NCBI GenBank assembly: GCA_015064855.1
Contig: SVRK01000013.1
Coordinates: 1-47,583 of the forward strand
Length of the DNA: 47,583 nucleotides
DNA from: Oscillospiraceae bacterium
Lineage (GTDB): Bacteria > Bacillota > Clostridia > Oscillospirales > CAG-272
Reading direction: 5' to 3'
Shown: piece after piece, positions 32,681 to 43,621 of the stretch
Position numbering within the stretch: position 1 is the stretch's first letter
Layout: each line of letters starts with the position of its first letter
Position numbers and translations under genes: made by a program
The notes under the pieces: model-generated
Seen by the model: the letters and a program-made list of their open reading frames with translations, nothing else
The model's database searches: none
What the model was told of the DNA's origin: nothing

Positions 32681-33058
32681 TTATCCAATTTTTGCGATTA
32701 ATTCAACCTCGCAAAGAGCTCCCTTTGGTAGGTCCTTTACAGCTACACAGCTTCTTGCAGGCTTTGAAACGAAATATTTTGCATAGACCTCGTTAAATGC
32801 GGCAAAATCTGCAATACTTGCTAGGAAGCAAGTGGTTTTTATTACGTTTTCAAAGCTTGTACCAGCCTCTGACAAAACCGCTCCGAGATTTTTCATAACC
32901 TGTTCGGTTTGCGTGGTTATATCAGTAGCTTCTATTGCTCCTGTTTCTGGATTTATTGGAATTTGACCGGAGGTATATAGCATATCTCCGCAAATTATCG
33001 CTTGTGAATATGGGCCTATTGCGCTTGGCGCTTTTTCTGTTGATACTTTTTTTAACAT
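32681..33058 (-). CDS. ridA: RidA family enamine/imine deaminase
   Basis: 125 residues, full length. APSAIGPYSQAIICGDMLYTSGQIPINPETG, VIKTTCFLASIADFAAFNEVYAKYF and PARSCVAVKDLPKGALCEVELIAKIG are the RidA signatures, including the carboxylate-binding Arg (PARSC) and the final Glu. RidA hydrolyses 2-aminoacrylate/2-aminocrotonate released by PLP dehydratases. Its place directly after ilvA fits this role. Last gene of the operon. Confidence 0.95.
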   Translation of the reverse strand: MLKKVSTEKAPSAIGPYSQAIICGDMLYTSGQIPINPETGAIEATDITTQTEQVMKNLGAVLSEAGTSFENVIKTTCFLASIADFAAFNEVYAKYFVSKPARSCVAVKDLPKGALCEVELIAKIG

Positions 33059-33072
33059 ATTGTTCTCCTTAA

Positions 33073-33097
33073 CGGACGAGCACTGCTCGCCCCTACA
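33073..33097. repeat. REP-like palindromic repeat (copy A)
   Basis: GGACGAGCACTGCTCGCC and the adjoining CCCTACA form a 25-bp unit that is 24/25 identical to 40276-40300. The core GAGCA-C-TGCTC is palindromic. It lies between ilvA and ridA. I recall this sequence as a common dispersed repeat of gut clostridia, not verified here. Confidence 0.75.
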
Positions 33098-33140
33098 TCA
33101 TAAACTGTGAATTTTAGATACGTGGTTGGGGTTTTATGTA

Positions 33141-34334
33141 TTATAGCAGCTTGAAGCCGAAGTCAGTTAGGGCTTTTTTGATTTCGTTTATATGGTCGTA
33201 ATTTCTTGTTTCAAGCATAATTCTTAGGTAGCAGCCTGTAACATCGGAGCCTTCATTTGCTCTTTCGTGGTGAACGGAAATAACGTTGCCACCAAGGTCT
33301 GCAATAATTCTTGAAACATTCTTTAATTGACCTGGCTTATCTGCAAGCTCAATCATAAGCTGTGCGGTTCTACCGGACATTAAAAGTCCGCGCTTGATAA
33401 CACGTGAAAGTATTGTAACGTCGATGTTTCCGCCCGACAAAAGACATACTGTCTTTTTGCCTACAAGGTCAAGCTTGCCAAACATAGCAGCTGCAACCGC
33501 GATTGCACCGGCGCCCTCTGTAACAAGCTTGTGCTTTTCCATTAGGGCAAGAATAGCTGCGGAAATTTCATCATCTGTAACGGTTACTATTTCATCAACG
33601 TATTTCTTACAAATTTCATACGTTAAGTCTCCCGGTTTTTTAACAGCGATACCATCGGCAATTGTAGAAACGCTTGGGAGTGTTTCTATTTGTCCGTCCT
33701 TTATTGATTTATACATTGATGGTGCACCGAAAGCTTGAACGCCGTAAACCTTTACGTTTGGCTTTAGTGTTTTCAAGGTATATGCAATACCAGAAATAAG
33801 TCCGCCACCACCGATTGGAACGATAACCGCGTCCATATCGGGAAGCTGTTCAATAAGTTCAAGTGCGATAGTGCCTTGACCCGCTATTACATCCTCATCA
33901 TTAAATGGGTGAATGAAGGTATATCCCTCATTATCACGGAGCTCAAGCGCTTTGTTGTAAGCATCGTCGTAAACACCCTCGACAAGACAAACCTCTGCTC
34001 CATAGCTTTTTGTTGCTTCAATTTTTGAAATTGGCGCGCCATCGGGCAAGCAAATTACGGCCTTTATGCCGTTCTTTTGAGCAGCCAAGGCGACACCCTG
34101 CGCATGGTTACCTGCCGAGCAAGCAACAACGCCTTTAGCTTTTTCTGCCTCGCTTAGATTAGACATTTTATAGTATGCACCTCTTACCTTAAACGAGCCG
34201 GTGATTTGTAGGTTTTCGGTTTTTAGATATAAATCTGTGCCCTCTGCTAGCTTTGGCGCACGAATTATATCTGTTTTGCGAATTACGTTTTTTAACGCAT
34301 AATTCGCACGATAAACATTATCTATTGTCAACAT
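33141..34334 (-). CDS. ilvA: Threonine ammonia-lyase with ACT domain
   Basis: 397 residues. TGSFKVRGAYYKM holds PLP lysine K49, CSAGNHAQGVALAA is the Asn-containing substrate loop, PIGGGGLISG the phosphate loop. Residues from ~325 (RTAQLMIELADKPGQLKNVSRIIADLGGNV) form one ACT domain. This size with a single ACT domain matches the shorter IlvA/TdcB-type enzyme; regulation may be by isoleucine/valine binding. It gives 2-oxobutanoate for isoleucine synthesis, consistent with its operon. Confidence 0.92.
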   Translation of the reverse strand: MLTIDNVYRANYALKNVIRKTDIIRAPKLAEGTDLYLKTENLQITGSFKVRGAYYKMSNLSEAEKAKGVVACSAGNHAQGVALAAQKNGIKAVICLPDGAPISKIEATKSYGAEVCLVEGVYDDAYNKALELRDNEGYTFIHPFNDEDVIAGQGTIALELIEQLPDMDAVIVPIGGGGLISGIAYTLKTLKPNVKVYGVQAFGAPSMYKSIKDGQIETLPSVSTIADGIAVKKPGDLTYEICKKYVDEIVTVTDDEISAAILALMEKHKLVTEGAGAIAVAAAMFGKLDLVGKKTVCLLSGGNIDVTILSRVIKRGLLMSGRTAQLMIELADKPGQLKNVSRIIADLGGNVISVHHERANEGSDVTGCYLRIMLETRNYDHINEIKKALTDFGFKLL

Positions 34335-34378
34335 ATTTCCTCTTTCTTGACACAGGGTCGCCCCTTCTTGCCAAAATA

Positions 34379-35554
34379 TTACATTAAACTATCAATAAAT
34401 TGCTCTGCACATCTTGCAGAGCGATAACCGCGATTTAGAGCAAATGCCTCTGCCTTCACAAAAAGCTCATTCTCATCCATTTCGATATTATTTCTCTTTG
34501 CAAGCTCTTTAATAATTTCAAGATAAAGCGGCTTCGATGGCTTTGCAAATAAAATTGTAAGACCAAAGCGCTCGGAGAGTGAAAGGGTTTCTTGTACTGT
34601 ATCGTTTCTATGAATATCGTTACCCTCGCGCTCACCAAACGTTTCTTTTACTATATGACGGCGATTTGAGGTAGCATAAATTACTGCATTTTTAGCCTTT
34701 GCACTGGCAGAACCCTCAAGAGTCGCCTTTAGCATGCTGAAATTGTCGTCGTTTTTATTGAATGAAAGGTCATCAATAAATATAATGAACTTAAGCGGAT
34801 TTTTGGAAATCTGCGCCATTATCTTTGGCAAAAGCAATAGCTGATTTTTTCTTATTTCAATCAAGCGAATACCTCTGTCAAAAAGATGGTTGGCAACTGC
34901 CTTTACGGTTGAAGACTTTCCTGTGCCTGCATCACCGTAAAGCAAAATATTAGCGGCAGGACGGTTTTCAAGAAACGCCTTCGTATTATCAAGCACCTTT
35001 TGTCTTTCCTCTTTATATCCTATGAAGGTATCTATTGTTGTTGTGTCCGCACTTTCAATAGGAATAATTTCACCGAGGTCAGTCGAAGCAAACATACAGT
35101 TTGAAGCAAAAATGCCGTATCCATATTTTTCGATGCTTTCAAGTCTTTCTTTATAAAGCTTAGCTATATCGGTTTTATCCGTGTCGAATTCTGGGATTTT
35201 AGTTCCAATTCCCATATCAATTGCAAAGCTATTAGCGCTTAACGATGAGAAATCGTTGAGCGTTGAAAGCTCAAATTCAAGAGAGCTTTCAATATTTTTG
35301 TTTATATCTTGTCCCCACGCAACTGATTTTACGTAAACGTTTTCGTTTTCAAAAAGCGCATTTTGAACACATTTTGATAAATTTCCACCGTTTTTATAAA
35401 TTTCGGAAACAAAAGCGCCGTATTTTTTAATTTTTTCTCTTTTTTCTTCTTCCTCACAATAGTCAAAAAAACTTTTAAAAACAGATGCTTCTAGAATTCC
35501 GCGAGTGACGGAAAACAAGCAAAGTGAGGAATATATATCTTTAATTTTAGACAT
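34379..35554 (-). CDS. DUF815 family AAA ATPase
   Basis: 391 residues. Walker A GDAGTGKSS (207-215) and Walker B FIIFIDD (256-262) are intact, followed by a sensor segment VIYATSNRRHIVKE and a conserved LSERFGLTI block, the DUF815 pattern. An N-terminal ~180-residue part lacks recognisable domains; FIGYKEERQKVLDNTKAFLE opens the ATPase part. The family is widespread in Bacillota with no established role known to me. It stands between leuB and ilvA, with 23 and 44 bases to its neighbours, so it is probably co-transcribed with the branched-chain genes although no pathway step needs it. Confidence 0.85.
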   Translation of the reverse strand: MSKIKDIYSSLCLFSVTRGILEASVFKSFFDYCEEEEKREKIKKYGAFVSEIYKNGGNLSKCVQNALFENENVYVKSVAWGQDINKNIESSLEFELSTLNDFSSLSANSFAIDMGIGTKIPEFDTDKTDIAKLYKERLESIEKYGYGIFASNCMFASTDLGEIIPIESADTTTIDTFIGYKEERQKVLDNTKAFLENRPAANILLYGDAGTGKSSTVKAVANHLFDRGIRLIEIRKNQLLLLPKIMAQISKNPLKFIIFIDDLSFNKNDDNFSMLKATLEGSASAKAKNAVIYATSNRRHIVKETFGEREGNDIHRNDTVQETLSLSERFGLTILFAKPSKPLYLEIIKELAKRNNIEMDENELFVKAEAFALNRGYRSARCAEQFIDSLM

Positions 35555-35577
35555 AATTTACTCCCGTTTGGAGATGA

Positions 35578-36645
35578 TTAAATATTTGATATAATTTTTT
35601 CTGTAGCTTCAGTTGTGCTTAAATACTCACCGCCATGGGCAAGGTCTGCTGTGCGGTAGCCATCGTTTAAGAATTTATCAACTGCGTTCACTATTGCATC
35701 GCTTTCGTCCTTTAAATTAAATGAATAAAGAAGCATCATAGCACCGGATAAAATAGTTGCTATTGGGTTAGCTATATTTTTGCCTGCAATATCTGGGGCT
35801 GAGCCGTGAATTGGCTCGTAGAGGCCCACAGTGGTGTTTCCGAGTGAAGCTGATGGAAGCATACCTATTGAGCCTGTGATTTGTGAAGCCTCGTCAGAAA
35901 GAATATCACCAAACATATTAGTGGTTACGATAACGTCGAATTGTGCAGGATTGCGTACAAGCTGCATAGCGGCGTTGTCAACGAGCATATCGGAAAGAGC
36001 AACCTCCGGATAGTCCTTTTCCATTTCGTGTACTATCTTTCTCCATAGACGAGAGGAATCAAGCACGTTTGCCTTATCAATGCTTGTAAGCTTGCCGTTT
36101 CTCTTTTTTGCAGACTCGTAAGCTACCTTACAAATTCTTTCAATTTCCATACGTGAATAGCACTCTGTATCGTATGCCTCCTCACCGTATTTACCCTCAC
36201 GCATTCCGCGTTCACCAAAGTAGATACCTCCTGTAAGCTCACGTACGATTAAAATATCAAATCCGTTTTCAACGATGTCAGAACGGAGTGGACAGTCACC
36301 CTTAAGCGCCGGATAGAGCTTTGCCGGGCGTAGGTTAGTAAAGAGTCCCATCGCCTCACGAATGCCGAGAAGTGCTTTTTCAGGACGCATATTTCCAGGT
36401 AGTGTATCCCATTTTGGTCCGCCAACTGCACCAAGAAGAACGCTATCAGAAGCTAGACAGCCTTTTACCGTTTCCTCTGGAAGTGGCTTGCCTGTTGCAT
36501 CAATGGCAGAGCCGCCAATAAGATATGGTGTAAAATTAAATGTGTGACCGAATTTTTTTCCAATAGCCTCTAATACCTTTACTGCGCTATCAACAATTTC
36601 CGGGCCTATTCCGTCACCCTTTAATAATGCTATATTGTATGTCAT
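35578..36645 (-). CDS. leuB: 3-isopropylmalate dehydrogenase
   Basis: 355 residues. [54 protein letters not shown] and [23 protein letters not shown] are family signatures, with the Asp residues that bind Mg and the [16 protein letters not shown] region for NAD. It oxidises and decarboxylates 3-isopropylmalate. Follows leuC-leuD. Confidence 0.96.
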   Translation of the reverse strand: MTYNIALLKGDGIGPEIVDSAVKVLEAIGKKFGHTFNFTPYLIGGSAIDATGKPLPEETVKGCLASDSVLLGAVGGPKWDTLPGNMRPEKALLGIREAMGLFTNLRPAKLYPALKGDCPLRSDIVENGFDILIVRELTGGIYFGERGMREGKYGEEAYDTECYSRMEIERICKVAYESAKKRNGKLTSIDKANVLDSSRLWRKIVHEMEKDYPEVALSDMLVDNAAMQLVRNPAQFDVIVTTNMFGDILSDEASQITGSIGMLPSASLGNTTVGLYEPIHGSAPDIAGKNIANPIATILSGAMMLLYSFNLKDESDAIVNAVDKFLNDGYRTADLAHGGEYLSTTEATEKIISNI

Positions 36646-36714
36646 AATTTTATCCTCTTCAAATAATTGACAGTTTGTGTATTTTTAGTAAATCCTATCG
36701 TTTCGCTCCAGGAT

Positions 36715-36731
36715 GACAAGCTATGCTTGTC
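36715..36731. repeat. Short palindrome at the leuD stop codon
   Basis: GACAAGC-TAT-GCTTGTC is a perfect 7-bp hairpin next to TTTCGCTCCAGGATGACA, a fragment resembling repeats found widely in metagenome clostridia. It overlaps the leuD TGA and may affect mRNA stability between leuD and leuB. Confidence 0.5.
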
Positions 36732-37224
36732 AGTTAAGCTCACCTTTTTTGATGGATTCAATAAGTCCACCATTGGTGATAATTTTTTGAATGAACTCCG
36801 GGAATGGTTGAGTCTTAAATTCCTTTCCGGTTGTTAAATTGTAAATAATACCGTTATCAAGGTCCGCTTCTACCTTATCTCCGTCGCTTATGTTAGCTAC
36901 TGCCTCAGGACACTCAAGGATAGCAAGACCGATATTTATTGAGTTACGATAGAAAATTCTTGCAAAGGTATTAGCAATTACTAATGAAATACCGCTTGCT
37001 TTAATTGCGATTGGCGCATGCTCACGAGAGGAGCCACAGCCAAAGTTATCGCCTGCCACCATAATATCACCAATCTCTACTCTTTTTGTAAAGTCCTTAT
37101 CTAAGTCCTCCATACAGTGGGATGCTAATTCCTTATGGTCGCTTGTGTTTAAATATCTTGCAGGGATAATTACGTCTGTATCTACGTTATCGCCATATTT
37201 GATTACTTTTCCTGTAAATTTCAT
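36730..37224 (-). CDS. leuD: 3-isopropylmalate dehydratase, small subunit
   Basis: 164 residues, the archaeal/clostridial short type. [39 protein letters not shown] and [19 protein letters not shown] are the swivelling-domain signatures. It forms the isomerase with LeuC, 11 bases upstream. Confidence 0.96.
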   Translation of the reverse strand: MKFTGKVIKYGDNVDTDVIIPARYLNTSDHKELASHCMEDLDKDFTKRVEIGDIMVAGDNFGCGSSREHAPIAIKASGISLVIANTFARIFYRNSINIGLAILECPEAVANISDGDKVEADLDNGIIYNLTTGKEFKTQPFPEFIQKIITNGGLIESIKKGELN

Positions 37225-37235
37225 AACTATCCTCC

Positions 37236-38495
37236 TTATATTTCCCTCGGGTCTGCGATTTTGCCGGCAATTGCACTAGCTGCGGCTACTGCTGGGGAAG
37301 CAAGATAAACCTCACTTGTTACGTGACCCATTCTACCTACAAAGTTACGGTTTGTTGTCGCAACTGCACGTTCACCCGCGGCGAGAATACCCATATATCC
37401 GCCAAGACAAGGTCCACAGGTTGGAGTAGAAACCACACAACCGGCATCTATAAAGATTTTAACAAGACCATTTTCAATAGCCTTTAGGTATATATCTTGA
37501 GTTGCAGGGATAATGATTGCACGAACGTTTTTAGCAATCTTTCTGCCCTTCAAAATCATAGCGGCTTCTTCAATATCCTTGTATTGACCGTTTGTGCAAG
37601 AGCCGATTACTACTTGGTCGATTGCAATATCACCGATTTCATCAAAGGTCTTTGTGTTTTCCGGTAGATGCGGGAAAGCAACTGTCGATTTAATTTCGGA
37701 GAGGTCTATTTCATAAACCTCGTCGTAATCTGCATCCTCGTCTGCCTTGTATGAAACGATTTCGCGGTCACTTCTCTCTTTTATGTAAGCGATTGTTTGC
37801 TCGTCAACCTCGAAAATACCGTTTTTAGCACCTGCCTCAATTGCCATATTGCAAATTGTTAGACGGTCATAAATTGTAAGGGATGAAACACCTTCACCAA
37901 CGAATTCCATTGACTTGTAAAGTGCTCCATCAACACCGATTTTACCAATGATGTGAAGGATAACATCCTTACCAGAAACGTACTTATTTAATTTGCCCTT
38001 TAAAACAAACTTGATAGCGCTTGGAACCTTAAACCAAGCCTTGCCCGTAGCCATACCACAAGCCATATCTGTTGAGCCAACGCCTGTTGAAAATGCACCG
38101 AGCGCGCCGTACGTACAGGTATGTGAGTCAGCACCGATAACAACGTCACCACTAACCACAAGTCCCTTTTCAGGAAGAAGCGCATGCTCAATACCCATTC
38201 TACCAACGTCATAGAAGTGTGTAACCTCCTTATCGTTGCAGAACTGACGACACATTTTACATTGTTCGGCTGCTTTTATATCCTTGTTTGGTGCAAAGTG
38301 GTCCATAACCATTGTTACCTTTTCCTTGTCATAAACCTTATCTACACCTATTTTGTTAAATTCCTTAATTGCAACAGGAGAGGTAATATCATTACCCAAA
38401 ACTCTATCAAGATTTACAAGAATGAGTTGTCCTGCCTCAACCTTGTCAAGCCCTGCGTGAGCCGCCAAGATTTTTTGAGTCATTGTCATTGACAT
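37236..38495 (-). CDS. leuC: 3-isopropylmalate dehydratase, large subunit
   Basis: The start at 38495 follows AAGGAG at good spacing and gives a 419-residue protein; a longer frame to 38570 runs through palindromic [40 protein letters not shown] and [15 protein letters not shown] supply the three [4Fe-4S] cysteines (SCTN, and TCGPC) and substrate residues. With LeuD it isomerises 2- to 3-isopropylmalate. Short (archaeal-like) LeuC type, matching the short LeuD. Confidence 0.96.
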   Translation of the reverse strand: MSMTMTQKILAAHAGLDKVEAGQLILVNLDRVLGNDITSPVAIKEFNKIGVDKVYDKEKVTMVMDHFAPNKDIKAAEQCKMCRQFCNDKEVTHFYDVGRMGIEHALLPEKGLVVSGDVVIGADSHTCTYGALGAFSTGVGSTDMACGMATGKAWFKVPSAIKFVLKGKLNKYVSGKDVILHIIGKIGVDGALYKSMEFVGEGVSSLTIYDRLTICNMAIEAGAKNGIFEVDEQTIAYIKERSDREIVSYKADEDADYDEVYEIDLSEIKSTVAFPHLPENTKTFDEIGDIAIDQVVIGSCTNGQYKDIEEAAMILKGRKIAKNVRAIIIPATQDIYLKAIENGLVKIFIDAGCVVSTPTCGPCLGGYMGILAAGERAVATTNRNFVGRMGHVTSEVYLASPAVAAASAIAGKIADPREI

Positions 38496-38520
38496 AATAT
38501 GTACTCCTTTCAAAATAGCA

Positions 38521-38579
38521 TACCAAAAAGCACCGATATTTAATGCTTTTTGGTACACCCCACCACGCAAGGTGGTGGG
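38521..38579. repeat. Two adjacent perfect hairpins between ilvD and leuC
   Basis: TACCAAAAAGCA (38521-38532) pairs with TGCTTTTTGGTA (38544-38555), a 12-bp stem with an 11-nt loop. Directly next to it CCCACCAC (38559-38566) pairs with GTGGTGGG (38572-38579). Together they fill the ilvD-leuC gap. They lack a long T run on the minus strand, so they look like repeats or mRNA-stabilising structures rather than a strong terminator. Confidence 0.6.
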
Positions 38580-38586
38580 AAATAAT

Positions 38587-40248
38587 TTATCTGTTTATGA
38601 TAGCACCTTTGTCCGCGCTACTTACGAGCTTTGCATAGCGTTTTAGATAGCCTGTAAGATTTTCTTTTTTCTTAATTGGCATTTCTGCTTTTCTCTTTTG
38701 AAGCTCGTCATCCGATACTTTTAGCTCAATTTTATATTCGGGAATATTGATTGAAATAATATCTCCGTCTTTTACGTAAGCGATTGTACCACCGCTTACA
38801 GCCTCGGGAGAAACGTGACCTATTGATGCGCCACGAGTAGCGCCTGAGAAACGTCCGTCAGTAATGAGTGCAACGTCCTTATCAAGTCCCATACCGGCAA
38901 TTGCTGATGTAGGAGATAACATTTCTCTCATACCGGGTCCACCACTTGGTCCCTCGTAACGGATAACAACAACGTCACCCTTTTCAATTTTGCCTGCGTA
39001 AATTGCAGCGATTGCCTCCTCTTCGCTCTCATAAACCTTTGCAGGTCCCTCGTGAACGAGCATTTCAGGAGCTACTGCGCTACGTTTAACAACGCATCCG
39101 TCCGGTGCAAGGTTGCCCTTAAGAACTGCAATACCTCCGGTCTTTGAGTAAGGGTTATCCACTGTTCTAATTACTGACTCGTCGTAATTTTTAGCATTTT
39201 CAATATTCTCGCCAAGTGTTTTGCCTGTTACGGTCATTACGCTTGTATCGAGAAGCCCAAGCTTATCAATTTCCTTAAGCACTGCATAAACTCCACCTGC
39301 TTGATATAGGTCTTCCATATATGTAGGGCCGGCAGGAGCTAGGTGACAAAGGTTTGGTGTCTTTTCGCTGATTTCGTTCACGAAATCGAGGTCAAATTTA
39401 ACCTCGCACTCGTTTGCAATAGCCGGTAAGTGAAGCATACTGTTTGTTGAACAGCCAAGTGCCATATCGGCAGTAATTGCGTTTTTAATTGCAGCCTCTG
39501 TCATAATATCTCTTGGTCTTATATTCTTCTTTATAAGCTCCATAACCTGCATACCTGCGTGTTTAGCAAGCTCAATTCTTGCAGAGTATACGGCAGGAAT
39601 TGTTCCATTACCGCACAAGCCCATACCGAGAACCTCGGTCAAGCAGTTCATAGAGTTAGCTGTGTACATACCGGAGCAAGAGCCACAGGTAGGACAGGTT
39701 TTGTTTTCATATTCGCAAAGTCCGCACTCATCAAGTGTACCTGCCTTGTATGAGCCAACCGCCTCAAACATACTGGATAAGCTTGTTTTATGTCCGTTTA
39801 CACGACCTGCAAGCATAGGTCCACCACTTACAAATACAGTAGGAATATTAAGTCTTGCAGCGGCCATAAGCAAGCCCGGTACGTTTTTGTCGCAGTTTGG
39901 AATCATAACAAGTCCGTCAAAGCCGTGAGCCATAACCATAGCCTCTGTTGAATCGGCAATTAAGTCACGAGTAACGAGAGAATATTTCATACCAACATGA
40001 CCCATAGCAATACCGTCACAAACAGCGATAGCCGGGAACATAATAGGAGTTCCGCCTGCCATAGCAACACCAAGCTTTACAGCTTCTGTTATTTTATCAA
40101 GGTTCATATGTCCCGGTACTATTTCATTATATGAGCTGACAATACCGATAAGTGGACGGTCAAGCTCCTCACGAGTTAAGCCGAGTGCCTTATATAATGA
40201 ACGGTGTGGGGCATTATGTGAACCGTTTACTATTGTATCTTTAATCAT
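38587..40248 (-). CDS. ilvD: Dihydroxy-acid dehydratase
   Basis: 553 residues, full length. [18 protein letters not shown] and [19 protein letters not shown] provide the Fe-S cluster cysteines, [14 protein letters not shown] and [20 protein letters not shown] are further family blocks. It dehydrates 2,3-dihydroxy acids to 2-keto acids for valine, isoleucine and leucine. Separated from ilvC by a palindromic repeat. Confidence 0.97.
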   Translation of the reverse strand: MIKDTIVNGSHNAPHRSLYKALGLTREELDRPLIGIVSSYNEIVPGHMNLDKITEAVKLGVAMAGGTPIMFPAIAVCDGIAMGHVGMKYSLVTRDLIADSTEAMVMAHGFDGLVMIPNCDKNVPGLLMAAARLNIPTVFVSGGPMLAGRVNGHKTSLSSMFEAVGSYKAGTLDECGLCEYENKTCPTCGSCSGMYTANSMNCLTEVLGMGLCGNGTIPAVYSARIELAKHAGMQVMELIKKNIRPRDIMTEAAIKNAITADMALGCSTNSMLHLPAIANECEVKFDLDFVNEISEKTPNLCHLAPAGPTYMEDLYQAGGVYAVLKEIDKLGLLDTSVMTVTGKTLGENIENAKNYDESVIRTVDNPYSKTGGIAVLKGNLAPDGCVVKRSAVAPEMLVHEGPAKVYESEEEAIAAIYAGKIEKGDVVVIRYEGPSGGPGMREMLSPTSAIAGMGLDKDVALITDGRFSGATRGASIGHVSPEAVSGGTIAYVKDGDIISINIPEYKIELKVSDDELQKRKAEMPIKKKENLTGYLKRYAKLVSSADKGAIINR

Positions 40249-40275
40249 TTTTGTTCTCCATTTTAAAAAGTGTTG

Positions 40276-40300
40276 CGGACGAGCAATGCTCGCCCCTACA
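40276..40300. repeat. REP-like palindromic repeat (copy B)
   Basis: 24/25 identical to 33073-33097 and in the same orientation relative to the operon. It occupies most of the ilvC-ilvD gap. Confidence 0.75.
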
Positions 40301-40316
40301 CGTTGTTTTGGATTTA

Positions 40317-41911
<1,595 letters not shown>

Positions 41912-41912
41912 C

Positions 41913-43598
41913 TTACTTATCCCCCTTTTCGGTAATTATATCATCTATCGAGCCACCAGGTGGGAGCATTGGAAGAACAAATTCGTCCTTATCAATCAAG
42001 GTGTCAATTACAACAGGACCTTTAATTTTCAGTGCCTTTTTAAAGGCATTTTCAAATTCTTCAATATTGTTCGCCTTCATTCCCGTTGCGCCAAACGCTT
42101 CTGCAAGCTTAACAAAATCGGTTTTTCTTTCAAGAACTGTATTTGAAAATCTCTTGCCGAAGAATAAATTTTGCCATTGACGAACCATACCGAGAACGCC
42201 ATTGTTACAAAGAACTATTACAAGAGGAACATTATATGTAACCGCGGTTGCAAGCTCATTTAGGTTCATACCAAAGCTTCCGTCACCTGTAATAAGCACT
42301 GTTGGATCGCCCGTTGCAATTTGTGCACCGATGGCAGCACCTAGACCAAAGCCCATAGTACCAAGACCACCGCTTGAAACAAAGCGTCTTGTTGTGTCAA
42401 ATTTTGAATATTGAGCCGCCCACATTTGGTGTTGACCAACGTCTGTTGTGATAATTGTTCTCGGTAATTTATATTTGTTAATTACGTCGAACATCGCCTT
42501 TGGAGTCATGCGGTCGGATGCTAATTCTTCTGCTTTTTTAGCAATCTCGGCTTCCTTTTCCTTATAAGAATGAACCTCTTTTATCCATTCCGGCTTTTTG
42601 CTTTCGTCAACCTTTGATAAAATTCTTAAAAACGCATCGCGAACATCGGCAACAATACCGAGGTCTACGTTAACGTTTTTATTGATTTCCGCAAAGTCGG
42701 GGTCAAGTTGAATTATCTTTGTATTTTTAGCAAATTTAGCGGTATTGCCCGTAGCTCTATCGCTAAAGCGAACGCCAACACCGATAATAAGGTCCGCGTG
42801 CTTTTGTGAAATTGATGATGCATAATGGCCGTGCATACCTTGCATACCAAGGAATCTATCATAATCATCGGGAACTGTGGAAAGTCCCATAAATGAGCAA
42901 CCTATGCAAGCGTCAATTTTTTCTGCAAGCTCGATTATTTCATTACCCATTTTAAGTCCGGCAGCACCGCCACCTATGTAAATATAAGGCTTTTTGGATT
43001 CGTTAATTAGGGCAACTGCCTCTTCAATTGAAGCATTGTCTGCCTTGGGTAGCGGAATTTTAGGAACTACTCTTTCAGGCTGATAATCATAAACTGCAAC
43101 CTGAACGTCCTTTGGAACGTCAACAAGTACAGGTCCAGGTCTTCCGGATTTTGCAATTTGAAATGCCTCACGAATTGAATCAGCCAAATCCTCTACTCTG
43201 TTTACGAAATAGTTATGCTTTGTAATTGGTAATGTAACGCCTGTAATATCAATTTCTTGGAATGAGTCCTTGCCAATAAGTGAGCAAGGAACGTTGCCCG
43301 TAATTGCCACCATCGGAATTGAGTCAAGCATTGCGGTTGCAATACCTGTAACTAGGTTTGTAGCGCCTGGGCCTGAGGTTGCAATACAAACACCAACCCT
43401 ACCGGTTGCACGCGAGTAGCCGTCCGCTGCGTGTGCCGCGCCCTGCTCGTGCGCTGTTAAAATATGATTAATTCTATCACTGTTTTTATAAAGTGCATCA
43501 TAAATATTAATAACTTGTCCGCCTGGATAACCGAAAACATCGGTTGTACCTTGCTCGATAAGCGTATTAATAATTATCTCTGCGCCTGTCATTTTCAT
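41913..43598 (-). CDS. ilvB: Acetolactate synthase, catalytic subunit
   Basis: 561 residues, normal for ThDP-dependent AHAS. TDVFGYPGGQVINIYDAL, TAHEQGAAHAADGYSRA (catalytic Glu51), a central FAD-binding domain (FLGMQGMHGHYASS) and the ThDP motif GDGSFGMNLNELATAV-x-NVPLVIVL-x-NN are intact. It condenses pyruvate with pyruvate or 2-oxobutanoate. Confidence 0.97.
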   Translation of the reverse strand: MKMTGAEIIINTLIEQGTTDVFGYPGGQVINIYDALYKNSDRINHILTAHEQGAAHAADGYSRATGRVGVCIATSGPGATNLVTGIATAMLDSIPMVAITGNVPCSLIGKDSFQEIDITGVTLPITKHNYFVNRVEDLADSIREAFQIAKSGRPGPVLVDVPKDVQVAVYDYQPERVVPKIPLPKADNASIEEAVALINESKKPYIYIGGGAAGLKMGNEIIELAEKIDACIGCSFMGLSTVPDDYDRFLGMQGMHGHYASSISQKHADLIIGVGVRFSDRATGNTAKFAKNTKIIQLDPDFAEINKNVNVDLGIVADVRDAFLRILSKVDESKKPEWIKEVHSYKEKEAEIAKKAEELASDRMTPKAMFDVINKYKLPRTIITTDVGQHQMWAAQYSKFDTTRRFVSSGGLGTMGFGLGAAIGAQIATGDPTVLITGDGSFGMNLNELATAVTYNVPLVIVLCNNGVLGMVRQWQNLFFGKRFSNTVLERKTDFVKLAEAFGATGMKANNIEEFENAFKKALKIKGPVVIDTLIDKDEFVLPMLPPGGSIDDIITEKGDK

Positions 43599-43621
43599 AA
43601 TGTTTTCCTCCTTTTTGGGGG

